A DNA stretch of 64,000 bases from Rhodovastum sp963714255 (lineage in GTDB: Bacteria; Pseudomonadota; Alphaproteobacteria; Acetobacterales; Acetobacteraceae), in assembly GCA_963714255.1 (NCBI GenBank), contig CAVQNU010000027.1, forward strand, positions 1 to 64,000, in the 5' to 3' direction. Both the position numbers and the translations under genes were made by a program. Shown here piece after piece: positions 19,170 through 28,262 of the stretch. Each line of letters begins with the position of its first letter. The first letter of the stretch is position 1. The notes under the pieces are model-generated. The model saw only the letters and a list, made by a program, of their open reading frames with translations. It ran no database searches and was not told the origin of the DNA.

Positions 19170-20705
19170 TTATGCAACATCATCGGTATGGCGTGGAAAT
19201 ACCCCCTGCGGCGGCGGCAGCGCCGTGCCGTCGGGCAGTGGCGCCGCCAGGGCGGCGAGATCGCGCGCCTCGCCCGGCACGCCGAGCTGGTCGAGCATCT
19301 TCGCCATGCTGCCCGGCATGAAGGGCTGCAGCACCGTGGCCACCACCCGCAGCACGTCGGCCAGCACGCGCAGCACGCTGGCCATACGCTCCGGGTCGGT
19401 CTTGCGCAGCGCCCAGGGGGCCTGGCGGTCGATATAACCATTGCCGGCCCGGATCACTTTCCAGACCTCCTCCAGCGCCTCGTGAAACGCCTGGCGGTCG
19501 ATCTGGCCGCGCAGCAGCGCGGGCAGGGCCGCGGCGGCGGCGAGAATGGCGGCGTCGTCCTCGGTGGCAGCGCCGCGCGGCGGCAGCTGCCCGCCACAGT
19601 TGCGCGCCAGCAGGCTCAGCGTGCGCTGCGCCAGATTGCCCAAATCGTTGGCCAGTTCCCCGTTCAGCCGCTGCACCAGGGCGCGCCGGCTGAAATCGCC
19701 ATCGTTGCCGAACGGCACTTCCCGCAGCAGGAAATACCGCACCGGGTCGAGCCCGAATTCCGCCACCGGATCGGCCGGGGCAATGACGTTGCCCAGCGAC
19801 TTGCTCATTTTCTCGCCCTCGATGGTCCACCAGCCATGGGCGAATACCCGCTTCGGCGGCGCCAGCCCGGCGGCCATCAGGAAGGCAGGCCAGTAAACGG
19901 CGTGGAAACGCAGGATGTCCTTGCCGACCATGTGCAGGTCGGCGGGCCAGAATCCGGCGCGCGGGGCGGCGGGATCGGGCCAGCCGGTGGCGGTGACGTA
20001 GTTGTTCAGCGCGTCGAGCCAGACATACATCACATGCGCCGGATCGCCCGGCACCGGAATGCCCCAGCGGAAACTGGTGCGGCTGACGGACAGGTCCTTC
20101 AGGCCGCCGCGCACGAAGCTCAGCACCTCGTTGCGCCGGCTCGGCGGGGCGATGAAGTCGGGATGGTTTTCGTAGAATGCCAGCAGCCTGTCCTGCCAGG
20201 CGGAGAGGCGGAAGAAATAGCTGGGCTCGACCACCCACTCCACCGGCGCGCCGGATGGCGCCACCCTTGTGCCATCCGGCCGGACGGTGAGTTCGGTCTC
20301 GTCGTAGAACGCCTCGTCGCGGACCGCGTACCAGCCCTCGTAGCCGCCCAGATAGATTTCGCCGGCATCGTGCAGGCGGCGCCAGAGTTCGGCCGTGGCC
20401 GCCTTGTGGCGCGGCTCGGTGGTGCGGATGAAATCGTCGTTGGAGATGCCCATGGCCTGGGCCATCGCCTGGAAGGCGGGGCTCACCCGGTCGGTGAACG
20501 CCTGCGGATCGAGCCCGGCGGCGGCGGCGGCTTTTTCCACCTTCTGGCCGTGCTCGTCGGTGCCGGTGAGGAAGAAAACATCGAACCCGTCGAGCCGCTT
20601 CCAGCGCGCCAGCACGTCGCAGGCGACCGAGGTATAGGCGTGGCCGATATGCGGCACGTCGTTGACATAATAGATCGGCGTCGTGACGTAGAATTTTGGT
20701 TTCAT
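19170..20705 (-). CDS. metG: Methionyl-tRNA synthetase
   Basis: Class I aminoacyl-tRNA synthetase, 511 aa. It has the HIGH motif in VPHIGHAYTS (about residue 20) and KMSKS in EGEKMSKSLGNVIAP. Start at MKPKFYVTTPIYYVND; an ATG three codons upstream is possible. It lacks a long C-terminal tRNA-binding (Trbp111) extension, a common short form. It is transcribed with holB, tatD and the MBL gene. Confidence 0.95.
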   Translation of the reverse strand: MKPKFYVTTPIYYVNDVPHIGHAYTSVACDVLARWKRLDGFDVFFLTGTDEHGQKVEKAAAAAGLDPQAFTDRVSPAFQAMAQAMGISNDDFIRTTEPRHKAATAELWRRLHDAGEIYLGGYEGWYAVRDEAFYDETELTVRPDGTRVAPSGAPVEWVVEPSYFFRLSAWQDRLLAFYENHPDFIAPPSRRNEVLSFVRGGLKDLSVSRTSFRWGIPVPGDPAHVMYVWLDALNNYVTATGWPDPAAPRAGFWPADLHMVGKDILRFHAVYWPAFLMAAGLAPPKRVFAHGWWTIEGEKMSKSLGNVIAPADPVAEFGLDPVRYFLLREVPFGNDGDFSRRALVQRLNGELANDLGNLAQRTLSLLARNCGGQLPPRGAATEDDAAILAAAAALPALLRGQIDRQAFHEALEEVWKVIRAGNGYIDRQAPWALRKTDPERMASVLRVLADVLRVVATVLQPFMPGSMAKMLDQLGVPGEARDLAALAAPLPDGTALPPPQGVFPRHTDDVA

Positions 20706-20734
20706 GGGACTCATGGTCGTGAATGCCGGGGAGG

Positions 20735-21757
20735 TCACGGAACGCGCGCGCCCGCCCCGGCGAGCAGGCCGAGACCGGTCACGATGGCTTGTCGGCGGTC
20801 GAGGTAAAGCGCCTCGGTTTCATCCTGCAGGCGGCCCAGCCCCTGCCACACGTCGACCCAGGCATCAAGGGGCCGGGGGCCGATCAGGCGGATCTGATCG
20901 GGATCGGCGCGGCCGCGCGCGGCGTCGCGCACCGTCGCCGCGACCGAGGAGCGCAGCAGGTCCATGAAGGTGGAAAACGCCTCGTCGTCGCGCGCCAGCG
21001 CGTCGGCCACCTCGTGCGCCCGGCCGGTGGTCATGGCGGGCAGCTTGTCCAGCACCTGCGCCAGCAGATCGGCCAGCCCCACGCCGTTGCCGGCGGCAAG
21101 CGTCAGCGCCCTTCCGGGCGATCCTTCGGCCATGGCGGCCAGGCGGTCGCGCGCGGCCGGGTCGAGGCCGGGGTGATAGCGGTCGAGCAGGCCGGACACT
21201 TCCGCCTCGGTCAGCGGCGACAGGCGCAGGCGGCGGCAGCGGCTGCGGATGGTGGGCAGCAGCCGGCCGGGAGCGGCGCAGACCAGCAGCAGCAGGGCGC
21301 GCGGCGGCGGTTCCTCCAGCACTTTCAGCACCGCGTTGGCGGCCTGGTGGTTGAGGTCCTCCGCACCGTCCACCACCACCACGCGCCAGCCACCCTCGGC
21401 CGGCGTGAGGTGCAGGAAGTCCGGGATGCCGCGGGCATCGGCGACAACAATCTCGCCGCGCTTCTTTTTTCGCTTCGGGTCCCATTCGCGTTCGATGGTC
21501 AGCAGGTCGGCATGGGTGGCGGCGGCGACGCGGCGGAACACCGGATGCGTCTCGGGCAGGAACAGATCCGCGCCGGCGCCGCCGGCCAGCAGGCGGCGGG
21601 CGAAGCGGAAGGCGAGCGTGGCCTTGCCGATGCCGGGCGGGCCGGCGAGCAGCCAGGCATGGTGCAGCCTGCCGGCGCGCATCGCTTCGGCGAGCGCCGC
21701 CTCCGCCGCGGCGTGGCCGACGAGATGGGAATTGGCGCGCGGATCGGGGGCGGTCAT
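20735..21757 (-). CDS. holB: DNA polymerase III subunit delta'
   Basis: A 340-aa clamp-loader subunit. AAA+ domain with P-loop variant GPPGIGKATLA, VVVDGAEDLNHQAANAVLKV and EEPP, and the SRC motif in TIRSRCRRLRLSPL. Start at MTAPDPRANSHLVGH. In related genomes tmk usually precedes holB; here tmk is absent and the upstream gene points the other way. Confidence 0.9.
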   Translation of the reverse strand: MTAPDPRANSHLVGHAAAEAALAEAMRAGRLHHAWLLAGPPGIGKATLAFRFARRLLAGGAGADLFLPETHPVFRRVAAATHADLLTIEREWDPKRKKKRGEIVVADARGIPDFLHLTPAEGGWRVVVVDGAEDLNHQAANAVLKVLEEPPPRALLLLVCAAPGRLLPTIRSRCRRLRLSPLTEAEVSGLLDRYHPGLDPAARDRLAAMAEGSPGRALTLAAGNGVGLADLLAQVLDKLPAMTTGRAHEVADALARDDEAFSTFMDLLRSSVAATVRDAARGRADPDQIRLIGPRPLDAWVDVWQGLGRLQDETEALYLDRRQAIVTGLGLLAGAGARVP

Positions 21758-21924
21758 GACGGGTTCTCGCGGGACGGGCGGGCCGTGTTGCATACCGCAC
21801 CGGGCGTGGCCGCCGCCACCGGCCGCGCATCACGGAGTGCGGCGATGGCGGGCGCGCGACACCTGCGCCGGTCGCGTCCGGCCGCCGGGCGGGGCAGAGT
21901 TGGCGAAACAGAGGATGCAATGGC

Positions 21925-22548
21925 ATGTATTATAATGCGTTTGCCGGGCGGAGCGTCGGGCGCATCGAAGCGCTGAGCGACGGGGTGTTCGCGGTGGCGA
22001 TGACGCTGCTGGTGCTCGACCTGCACGCGCCGGCCATGGCCGCGGTGCATAGCGAGGCCGATCTGTGGCAGGCGCTGGAGGCGCTGGCGCCGCATTTGCT
22101 GGTCTATCTGTTGAGCTTTCTCACCCTCGGCATTTTCTGGGTGGGGCAGCAGACCCAGCTCAACCATTTTGCCCGCGGCGACCGCGACCTGGCGTGGATT
22201 CACCTTGGCTTTCTGTTCGCGGTCACGCTGATGCCGTTCTCCACTGCCATGATGGCCGCGTTCATCGCCTACCGGGCGGCGCTGGTGGCGTATTGGGCGA
22301 ACGTGCTGCTGCTCGGGGGTATCCTGTTCGGCAGCTGGCGCTATGCCGCCCGGCACGGGTTGCTGAAAGACGACGTGCCGGCGCTGGCCGGGAGGTCGAT
22401 CGAGCGGCGCATCATCATTGCCCAGGGGTTGTACGGGCTCGGCGCGCTGCTGTGTCTGGTGAACACGTATGTGAGCATCGCCTTCATCGTGCTCGTGCAG
22501 CTCAACTACGCCATCGCGCCGCGCCTAGGGCCGCTTGCACGGCTGTAG
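21925..22548 (+). CDS. TMEM175-family potassium channel-like membrane protein (DUF1211)
   Basis: A 207-aa integral membrane protein with about six hydrophobic segments. The first helix carries RIEALSDGVFAVAMTLLVLD, matching the conserved RxxxFSD-type motif of prokaryotic TMEM175 channels (here LSD). The family forms K+-permeable channels. Divergent from holB and convergent with mlaA. Confidence 0.85.
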   Translation: MYYNAFAGRSVGRIEALSDGVFAVAMTLLVLDLHAPAMAAVHSEADLWQALEALAPHLLVYLLSFLTLGIFWVGQQTQLNHFARGDRDLAWIHLGFLFAVTLMPFSTAMMAAFIAYRAALVAYWANVLLLGGILFGSWRYAARHGLLKDDVPALAGRSIERRIIIAQGLYGLGALLCLVNTYVSIAFIVLVQLNYAIAPRLGPLARL

Positions 22549-22569
22549 CGCGGCGCTTTGGGGTGGGTT

Positions 22570-23269
22570 CTAGCTCCGGATGCAGGCGGCCTTGATGTAG
22601 CCCTCGTACTCGCCGCGCTGCACGGAATAGCCGTCGGCGCCGGGCGGGATGTCGGTGGCGTAGCGCAGCGCCGCGGCCGAGCCGCCCACGTCGATGAACA
22701 CGAAGTCGGCGAAGGCGAGCGTGGTTGAAATGAAGCTGAGCAGGTACACCTCCACCGCCACACCGCCTGCCAGCAGGCCGGCGCTGTTCACGTTCGCCGG
22801 GCCGACCAGCGGCAGCACCACATACGGTCCGGGCGGCACGCCGGCGGCGCACATCGCCTCGCCGAAGTCGCCGGTCTGGCGGGCCAGGCCGAGCGGGGTG
22901 GCCACGTCGAACAGGCCGGCGATGCCGACCGTCGAATTGATCACGAAATCTTCCGGCCGAGGTCAGCATCATGCTGGCGTCGCGCCGCAGGGCGCCGTTC
23001 AGCACGTATTCGATTTCGGTGAGGTTGTTGTAGGCATTGCCGAGCCCGGTGACCACCGGCGCCGGTGTGTACGGCCCGACGGCGTCGACCGTGGGGTCGA
23101 TCACATGGTCCACGACCCCCTTGTTGAAGTCGTACATGGCGCGGTTGAACAACTCCAGCGGATCGTGCGGCGCCGTTGCGGCGGCGTCCGCCAGCCCCGC
23201 GGCATGGGCGCCGCCGGAGCAGGCAAGCAGGACAGCCGCGAACGCTGCGGCGAGGACAGGCTGGATCAC
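22570..23269 (-). pseudogene. mlaA: MlaA (VacJ) outer-membrane lipoprotein, frameshifted
   Basis: Starts with GTG after a perfect AAGGAGG. Signal peptide ends in lipobox LLAC. Family segments DPLELFNRAMYDFNKGVVD and LGNAYNNLTEIEYVLNGAL lie in the first frame. Near 22950 the frame shifts by one base, and NSTVGIAGLFDVATPLGL through GYIKAACIRS continues in another frame. If real, the phospholipid-retrieval lipoprotein is lost; a sequencing indel is equally likely. No other mla gene lies in the window. Confidence 0.83.
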
Positions 23270-23474
23270 AGGTACCTCCTTGTGGCCATACCGGCCCGGC
23301 CGCCGCGGTGATCGCGACGGCTATGGCCGAATGCCGCCACGGGGGTGCCCGCAGCTTTATTCTCGTTGCTTTATATGGTGCCAGGGCGGCGCAGTGGAAG
23401 CCGGTCAACGGCCAGGTTCGACCCCTGGGCTATCAGGGAGGGAAGATAGGGCCAGGGCGCTGTTCTCCATCCTT

Positions 23475-23572
23475 GCCATCGTGACCGGGCCATCGTGACC
23501 GGGCCATCGTGACCGGGCCATCGTGACCGGGCCATCGTGACCGGGCCATCGTGACCGGGCCATCGTGACCGG
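23475..23572. repeat. Tandem repeat, seven copies of a 14-bp unit
   Basis: Seven uninterrupted identical copies of gccatcgtgaccgg. The unit is not a multiple of three and there are no spacers, so it is not a CRISPR and not a coding repeat. It lies just left of an ISAs1 remnant in a 370-nt gene-free stretch. Confidence 0.95.
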
Positions 23573-23639
23573 CAGCAATTCGTGCCGTGGCATCGTCACC
23601 TGCATCGACGTTCATCGCGACAGGCTGAACGCGGCCTTT

Positions 23640-24505
23640 GGTCTGATATGGCGCGGCGCCCCCGCACACCACCGCCATCCGCCATATCCTGCAGGGGCCG
23701 GATCCGGCAGCGGTGGAGGCGGTCTTCCGTCGCCATGCGGCCCAACTGCAGGCAGCCGGCGGAGCGCCCGGACAAGGCCGCATCGCGCTGGACGGCCAGA
23801 CGCTGCGCGGCAGCTTTCATCACCGCGCCGCCGCTCAGGTGGTGAGCGCCTGCGCCACCGACACCGCCTTGCTGCCCGCCCATGTCGGCATCGACGAGAA
23901 GTCCAACGAAATCCCCGCGGCACAGGCACTGCTCGCCGAACCCGGCGTCGCCGCCGGAAGCATCGTCGCGCTCGATACGCTGCATTGCCAGAAAAACTGC
24001 CCGAACGTCGCCAGTGGCGCCAACGTCCCCCTGATCGTCCAGGTCCCTGATCGTTCAGGTCAAAGAACAACCAGCCGACCCTACACCCGCAAGTCCAGGA
24101 AATCAGCGCCACCACCGCTCGGCTTCGCCCGAAGCCACGACAACGGCCGCAACCGTGTCGAGAGCCGTGTCGTCACCCGCAACAGCAAGACCGGGCTCGT
24201 GCCCCAGTCCTCCGAGACCGCCTTCTACATCGCCAAGGCGCCGGCTACTGCTATCGGCGCCACCGCGGCCATCCGCCGGCACTGGCGCAACGAAACCACC
24301 TCGCACGACAGCCGCAACGTCACCATCGCCGAGGACCGCGCGCGCATCCGATCCAATCCCGGCGTGTTCGCCCGCGTGCGCAGCTTCGCCTTCAATATCC
24401 TCAAGGCAAACCAGACCACACCCTCAGCCACGACCGCTGCCGAGCCGGCCTCGCGGGCTTCACTGGCCTCCTCAAACCAATCGGCGTCTCATAGCGTTGA
24501 AAAGC
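23640..24505 (+). pseudogene. ISAs1-family transposase remnant
   Basis: Segments typical of ISAs1 transposases occur in order but in different frames: IRHILQGPDPAAVEAVFRR, IALDGQTLRGSF, KSNEIPAAQALL, ALDTLHCQK, a KNNQPTLHPQVQEIS block in another frame (about 24060-24110), RNRVESRVV, and IRRHWRN with VTIAEDRARIRSNPG. At least two frameshifts break it and the N-terminal part is missing. No clear terminal inverted repeats were found. Confidence 0.85.
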
Positions 24506-24555
24506 CCTGGCCCCGCACCCCACAACGTGCGGGGTGCGGGGGATGCAACTTCGCC

Positions 24556-25734
24556 CTAGACGCGCTCGACGACAGCCGCAATTCCCTGGCCGCCGCCAAT
24601 GCACATCGTAATCAGCCCATACCGCCCGCCGGTCCGGTGCAGCTCATAGATCGCCTTCACCGTAATGATTGCCCCGGTCGCCCCAATCGGATGGCCCAGC
24701 GAAATGCCGCTGCCGTTCGGGTTCAGCTTCTCGGGATCGAAGCCGAGTTCCTTCGCCACCGCGCAGGCCTGCGCCGCGAACGCCTCGTTCGCCTCGATCA
24801 CGTCAAGGTCGGCCACCGCGAGCCCGGCGCGGGCAAGCGCCTGGCGGGTGGCGTTGACCGGCCCGATACCCATGTAGGCCGGATCGACGCCCGAATGCCC
24901 GGACGCCACGATGCGCGCCAGCGGCTTGAGACCCAGCCGCTTCACCGCCTCGCCGCTCGCCACCACCACCGCAGCGGCGCCGTCATTGATGCCGCTGGCA
25001 TTGCCGGCGGTGACGGTGCCGTCCTTCTTGAACGCCGTGCGCAGCCCGGCGAGATCCTCCAGCTTGGTCTCGGCGCGCACGTGCTCGTCGGTATCGAACA
25101 CCGTGGTGCCCTTACGCGTCTTCAGCTCGATGCCGAGGATCTGATCCTTGAAGCGGCCCTCCTTAATCGCCCGGGCGGCCCGAAGATGGCTGGTCACCGC
25201 CAACGCATCCTGCTGTCCGCGGGTGATTTCATATTTCGCCGCCACGTTCTCGGCGGTGATGCCCATGTGGACCTTGTGGAACGGATCGGTCAGCGCGCCG
25301 ACCATCGGGTCCACCGCCGTCGTATCGCCCATCTTCGCGCCCCAGCGGGCCGCCGGCAGCTGGTACGGCGCGCGGGTCATGCTCTCGACCCCGCCCGCCA
25401 GCGCCACCTCGGCTTCGCCGGCGCGAATCGCATTGGCGGCGGTGAGGATCGCCTGCAACCCGCTGCCACACAGCCGGTTCAGGGTGAACGCCGGGGTTTC
25501 CTGCTTCAGACCGGCCTCGATCACGGCGATGCGGGAAATGTACTGGTCGCGCGGCTCGGTGTGGATGACCTGGCCGACCACCGCCAGTCCGATTTCTTCA
25601 GGCGCCACCTCGGAACGGCGAACCGCCTCGCGGGCCACCGCGGCGATCAGCGCGCTGGGTGCCTGGTCCTTCAGCGCGCCGCCGAAGTCGCCGATGGCGG
25701 TGCGCACGCCGGCGACGATGAAAATGTCGGTCAT
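24556..25734 (-). CDS. Acetyl-CoA C-acyltransferase (thiolase)
   Basis: A 392-aa thiolase. Active-site Cys in NRLCGSGLQAI (about residue 88), His in LGHPIGATGA and second Cys in CIGGGQG. It resembles biosynthetic acetoacetyl-CoA thiolases (PhaA/BktB type), but degradative function is possible. It is followed upstream on the same strand by an SDR and, across a divergent promoter region, by a PHA depolymerase, which suggests a role in polyhydroxyalkanoate or fatty-acid turnover. Confidence 0.92.
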   Translation of the reverse strand: MTDIFIVAGVRTAIGDFGGALKDQAPSALIAAVAREAVRRSEVAPEEIGLAVVGQVIHTEPRDQYISRIAVIEAGLKQETPAFTLNRLCGSGLQAILTAANAIRAGEAEVALAGGVESMTRAPYQLPAARWGAKMGDTTAVDPMVGALTDPFHKVHMGITAENVAAKYEITRGQQDALAVTSHLRAARAIKEGRFKDQILGIELKTRKGTTVFDTDEHVRAETKLEDLAGLRTAFKKDGTVTAGNASGINDGAAAVVVASGEAVKRLGLKPLARIVASGHSGVDPAYMGIGPVNATRQALARAGLAVADLDVIEANEAFAAQACAVAKELGFDPEKLNPNGSGISLGHPIGATGAIITVKAIYELHRTGGRYGLITMCIGGGQGIAAVVERV

Positions 25735-25931
25735 TCAAAATCTCCCTAAGGAACAGCAAGGACAGGTGGGGGCGAAGACGCCCGAGCACGCCGTCACGGC
25801 ATCGGGACGCGCCGCCGCGAGCGGCAGTTTGCAGGCCAACCCAACCCGTCCGGCATGGCACCGGCGCGGGTCGTGTCGCGCGATCATAGGCGCAAGACCG
25901 GGCAAGAGAAAGACGACCCCCCGGCGCGCCA

Positions 25932-26708
25932 TCAAACCACCGAGACCCCGCCGTCTACGGCGAGCACCTGGCCGGTGATATGCGCCCCCGCGTCGGAGGC
26001 GAACAGCAGCGCCACACCTTTGAGGTCGTTCGGCCCGCCGATCCGCCCGAGCGGCGCCTGGGCTGCCAGTTCGTCGCCGAACTCCGCCAGCGTGCCGCGG
26101 GTCATGCGCGAGGGGAACCAGCCCGGCGCGATGGCATTGACGGTAATGCCGAACCGGCCCCACTCGACGGCGAGCGTGCGGGTGAGGTGGATCACCGCGG
26201 CCTTGCTGGTGTTGTAGGCGGCGGTGCCGGGCGGGCGGGCATGCGCGCGCAGGCCGGCAATCGAGGCCAGGTTGACGATGCGCCCGCCTTGCCGCGGAAT
26301 CATCCACAGCCTTGCCACGGCCTGGCTGAGATAGAACGGCGCATCGACGTTCAGATCCATCACCCGGCGCCATTGCTCCGGCGTGTGGTCCTCGGCGGCG
26401 GCGCCCCAGGTGGCGCCGGCATTGTTGACCAGGATGTCGATCCGCCCGGCGGCGGCCAGCGCCGCCTCGGCCAGCGTTTGCGCCGCCGGCTGGGAGCGCA
26501 GATCGGCGGCGATCGCCACCGCGTCGATACCCTGCCCGACGAGCTGCGCCACCGCGGCCGCCAGCTCGTCGGGCTTGCGGGCGGCCAGCACCACGCGGGC
26601 GCCGAATTCGCCCAGCGCCTCGGCGATCTGCAGGCCGAGCCCGCGCGAGCCGCCGGTAATCAGCGCCACCCGGCCGGTGAGGTCGAACAGCCCGTGCAGC
26701 ACATCCAT
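25932..26708 (-). CDS. Short-chain dehydrogenase/reductase
   Basis: A 258-aa classical SDR starting MDVLHGLFDLTGRVALITGG. Cofactor motif TGGSRGLG, NNAG (about residue 93), and the catalytic Ser-Tyr-Lys in NLASIAGL and AAYNTSKAA. The ending AVDGGVSVV is typical. Gluconate dehydrogenase-like and 3-ketoacyl-CoA reductase functions are both possible; the neighbours favour an acyl substrate. Confidence 0.85.
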   Translation of the reverse strand: MDVLHGLFDLTGRVALITGGSRGLGLQIAEALGEFGARVVLAARKPDELAAAVAQLVGQGIDAVAIAADLRSQPAAQTLAEAALAAAGRIDILVNNAGATWGAAAEDHTPEQWRRVMDLNVDAPFYLSQAVARLWMIPRQGGRIVNLASIAGLRAHARPPGTAAYNTSKAAVIHLTRTLAVEWGRFGITVNAIAPGWFPSRMTRGTLAEFGDELAAQAPLGRIGGPNDLKGVALLFASDAGAHITGQVLAVDGGVSVV

Positions 26709-26970
26709 TGCGTTCCCCCCCCGATGCCGCCCGCTCACGATCACGTTAACGGACTGTCTTGCTCTTTTCACGGTTCTTATGGATCATAACAGTCCCCGCA
26801 AGAGGCGGACACCCCCGGCGCCGCGGCGCCCCGGTGAACCGTTGGCTTTTTTTCACCACCTCGGTTGCCACGCAAGGTCAACCTGCTCCGTTTCGCCCGG
26901 CTCCGCGCCCTGGCGGGGCACGGCGGGCGCGTGCGTGCCGCAGACCCGCAGGATTCGCAAAGGAAACCAA

Positions 26971-28197
26971 GTGCTCTACCACGTGTTCGAGTTGCAACGT
27001 GCGACCCTGGCGCCCATGCGGCTGATGGCGAGCCACGCCCTGTCCATCCTCGACATGCCGTACAACCCCTGGCGCCCCACCGCCGCCGGGCGGCTGACGG
27101 CCGCGGCGCTCGACAGTTTCGAGCACAGCACCCGCCGCTTCGGAAAACCCGAATTCGGCCTCAAACACACCAGCATCGAGGGCGAGACCGTCGATATCGT
27201 CGAGAACATCGTCCACAGCGACACCTGGTGCGATCTCAAGCACTTCCGCCGCGTGGCCGACCGACCGGCCGACCCCAAAGTGCTGCTGGTGGCGCCGATG
27301 TCGGGCCACTATGCCACCCTGCTGCGCGGCACGGTGAAAGCCTTCCTGCCGGATCACGAGGTGTATATCACCGAGTGGCGCGACGCCCGCGATGTGCCGC
27401 TGACCTCGCCCGATTTCGGCCTGAGCGACTACATCGACACCGTCATCGGCCATCTGCGCCGGCTCGGCCCGGACACGCATGTCATTGCCGTGTGCCAGCC
27501 CGCGGTGCCGGTGGTCGCGGCGGTGTCGCTGATGAACGAGGCGGGCGATCCCGATTCGCCGCAAAGCATGTCGCTGATCGGCGGGCCGATCGACACCCGC
27601 CAGGGCGTGACGACGGTGAACGATTTCGCCAAGCGGCACAGCATCGACTGGTTCCGCCGCAACGTCATCCACCGGGTGCCGATCGGCCATCCCGGGTTCA
27701 TGCGGCGGGTCTATCCCGGCTTCCTGCAACTGGCGGGGTTCATGGCGATGAACCTGGACCGCCACATGGAAGCGCACTGGCAGATGTTCCAGCATCTGGT
27801 GGAAGGCGATGGCGAAACGCTGGCGGCCAAGCGGCGCTTCTACGAGGAATACCGGGCGGTGATGGACCTCTCGGCCGAATTCTACCTGGAGACCATCCAA
27901 TCGGTGTTCCAGGAGCATTTGCTGCCGCGTGGCCTGTTGATGCATCGCGGCCATCGCATCGATCCGTCCGCCATCACCCACACGGCGATCCAGACCATCG
28001 AGGGCGAGCGCGACGACATTTCCGGCATTGGCCAGACCAAGGCCACGCATACGATCGCAAATCGGCTGGACAATTCACGGCGCGAGCATTGGGAGCAGCC
28101 GGGGGTCGGGCATTACGGGCTGTTCAACGGGCAGCGGTTCCGTGCTGAAGTGGCGCCGCGGATTAAGCGGTTTATTCGGGCGCAGCAGCGAAAATAG
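26971..28197 (+). CDS. phaZ: Intracellular polyhydroxyalkanoate depolymerase
   Basis: A 408-aa protein starting with GTG (VLYHVFELQRATLAPMRLM) after an aaagga ribosome-binding site. It is of the intracellular PhaZ type: LVAPMSGHYATLLRGTVKA, EVYITEWRDARDVPL, and HVIAVCQPAVPVVAA in which Cys replaces the lipase-box Ser as nucleophile, then MSLIGGPIDTR. It hydrolyses stored PHB to 3-hydroxybutyrate units. Directly followed by a palindromic repeat and an acyl-CoA ligase. Confidence 0.92.
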   Translation: MLYHVFELQRATLAPMRLMASHALSILDMPYNPWRPTAAGRLTAAALDSFEHSTRRFGKPEFGLKHTSIEGETVDIVENIVHSDTWCDLKHFRRVADRPADPKVLLVAPMSGHYATLLRGTVKAFLPDHEVYITEWRDARDVPLTSPDFGLSDYIDTVIGHLRRLGPDTHVIAVCQPAVPVVAAVSLMNEAGDPDSPQSMSLIGGPIDTRQGVTTVNDFAKRHSIDWFRRNVIHRVPIGHPGFMRRVYPGFLQLAGFMAMNLDRHMEAHWQMFQHLVEGDGETLAAKRRFYEEYRAVMDLSAEFYLETIQSVFQEHLLPRGLLMHRGHRIDPSAITHTAIQTIEGERDDISGIGQTKATHTIANRLDNSRREHWEQPGVGHYGLFNGQRFRAEVAPRIKRFIRAQQRK

Positions 28198-28199
28198 GA

Positions 28200-28233
28200 A
28201 AGCAAGGCCAGGGCTCTGCCCCTGGCCTTGCTT
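28200..28233. repeat. Short palindromic repeat copy (core only)
   Basis: agcaaggccagggctctgc with cccctggccttgctt, a short hairpin of the same family as the copies at 8728 and 61082. It lies 3 nt after the phaZ stop and before the acyl-CoA ligase, where it may attenuate readthrough. Confidence 0.8.
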
Positions 28234-28262
28234 GCTTCGCCGCAGCCACAGGGAGGGAAAAA

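Noticed and set aside
23412..23428. T-arm-like sequence (ccagg-ttcgacc-cctgg), possible tRNA
   Set aside because: No matching acceptor stem or anticodon arm can be drawn around it; probably chance in GC-rich DNA.
23475..23572. Possible CRISPR array
   Set aside because: The 14-bp units are directly adjacent with no spacers; no cas genes nearby.
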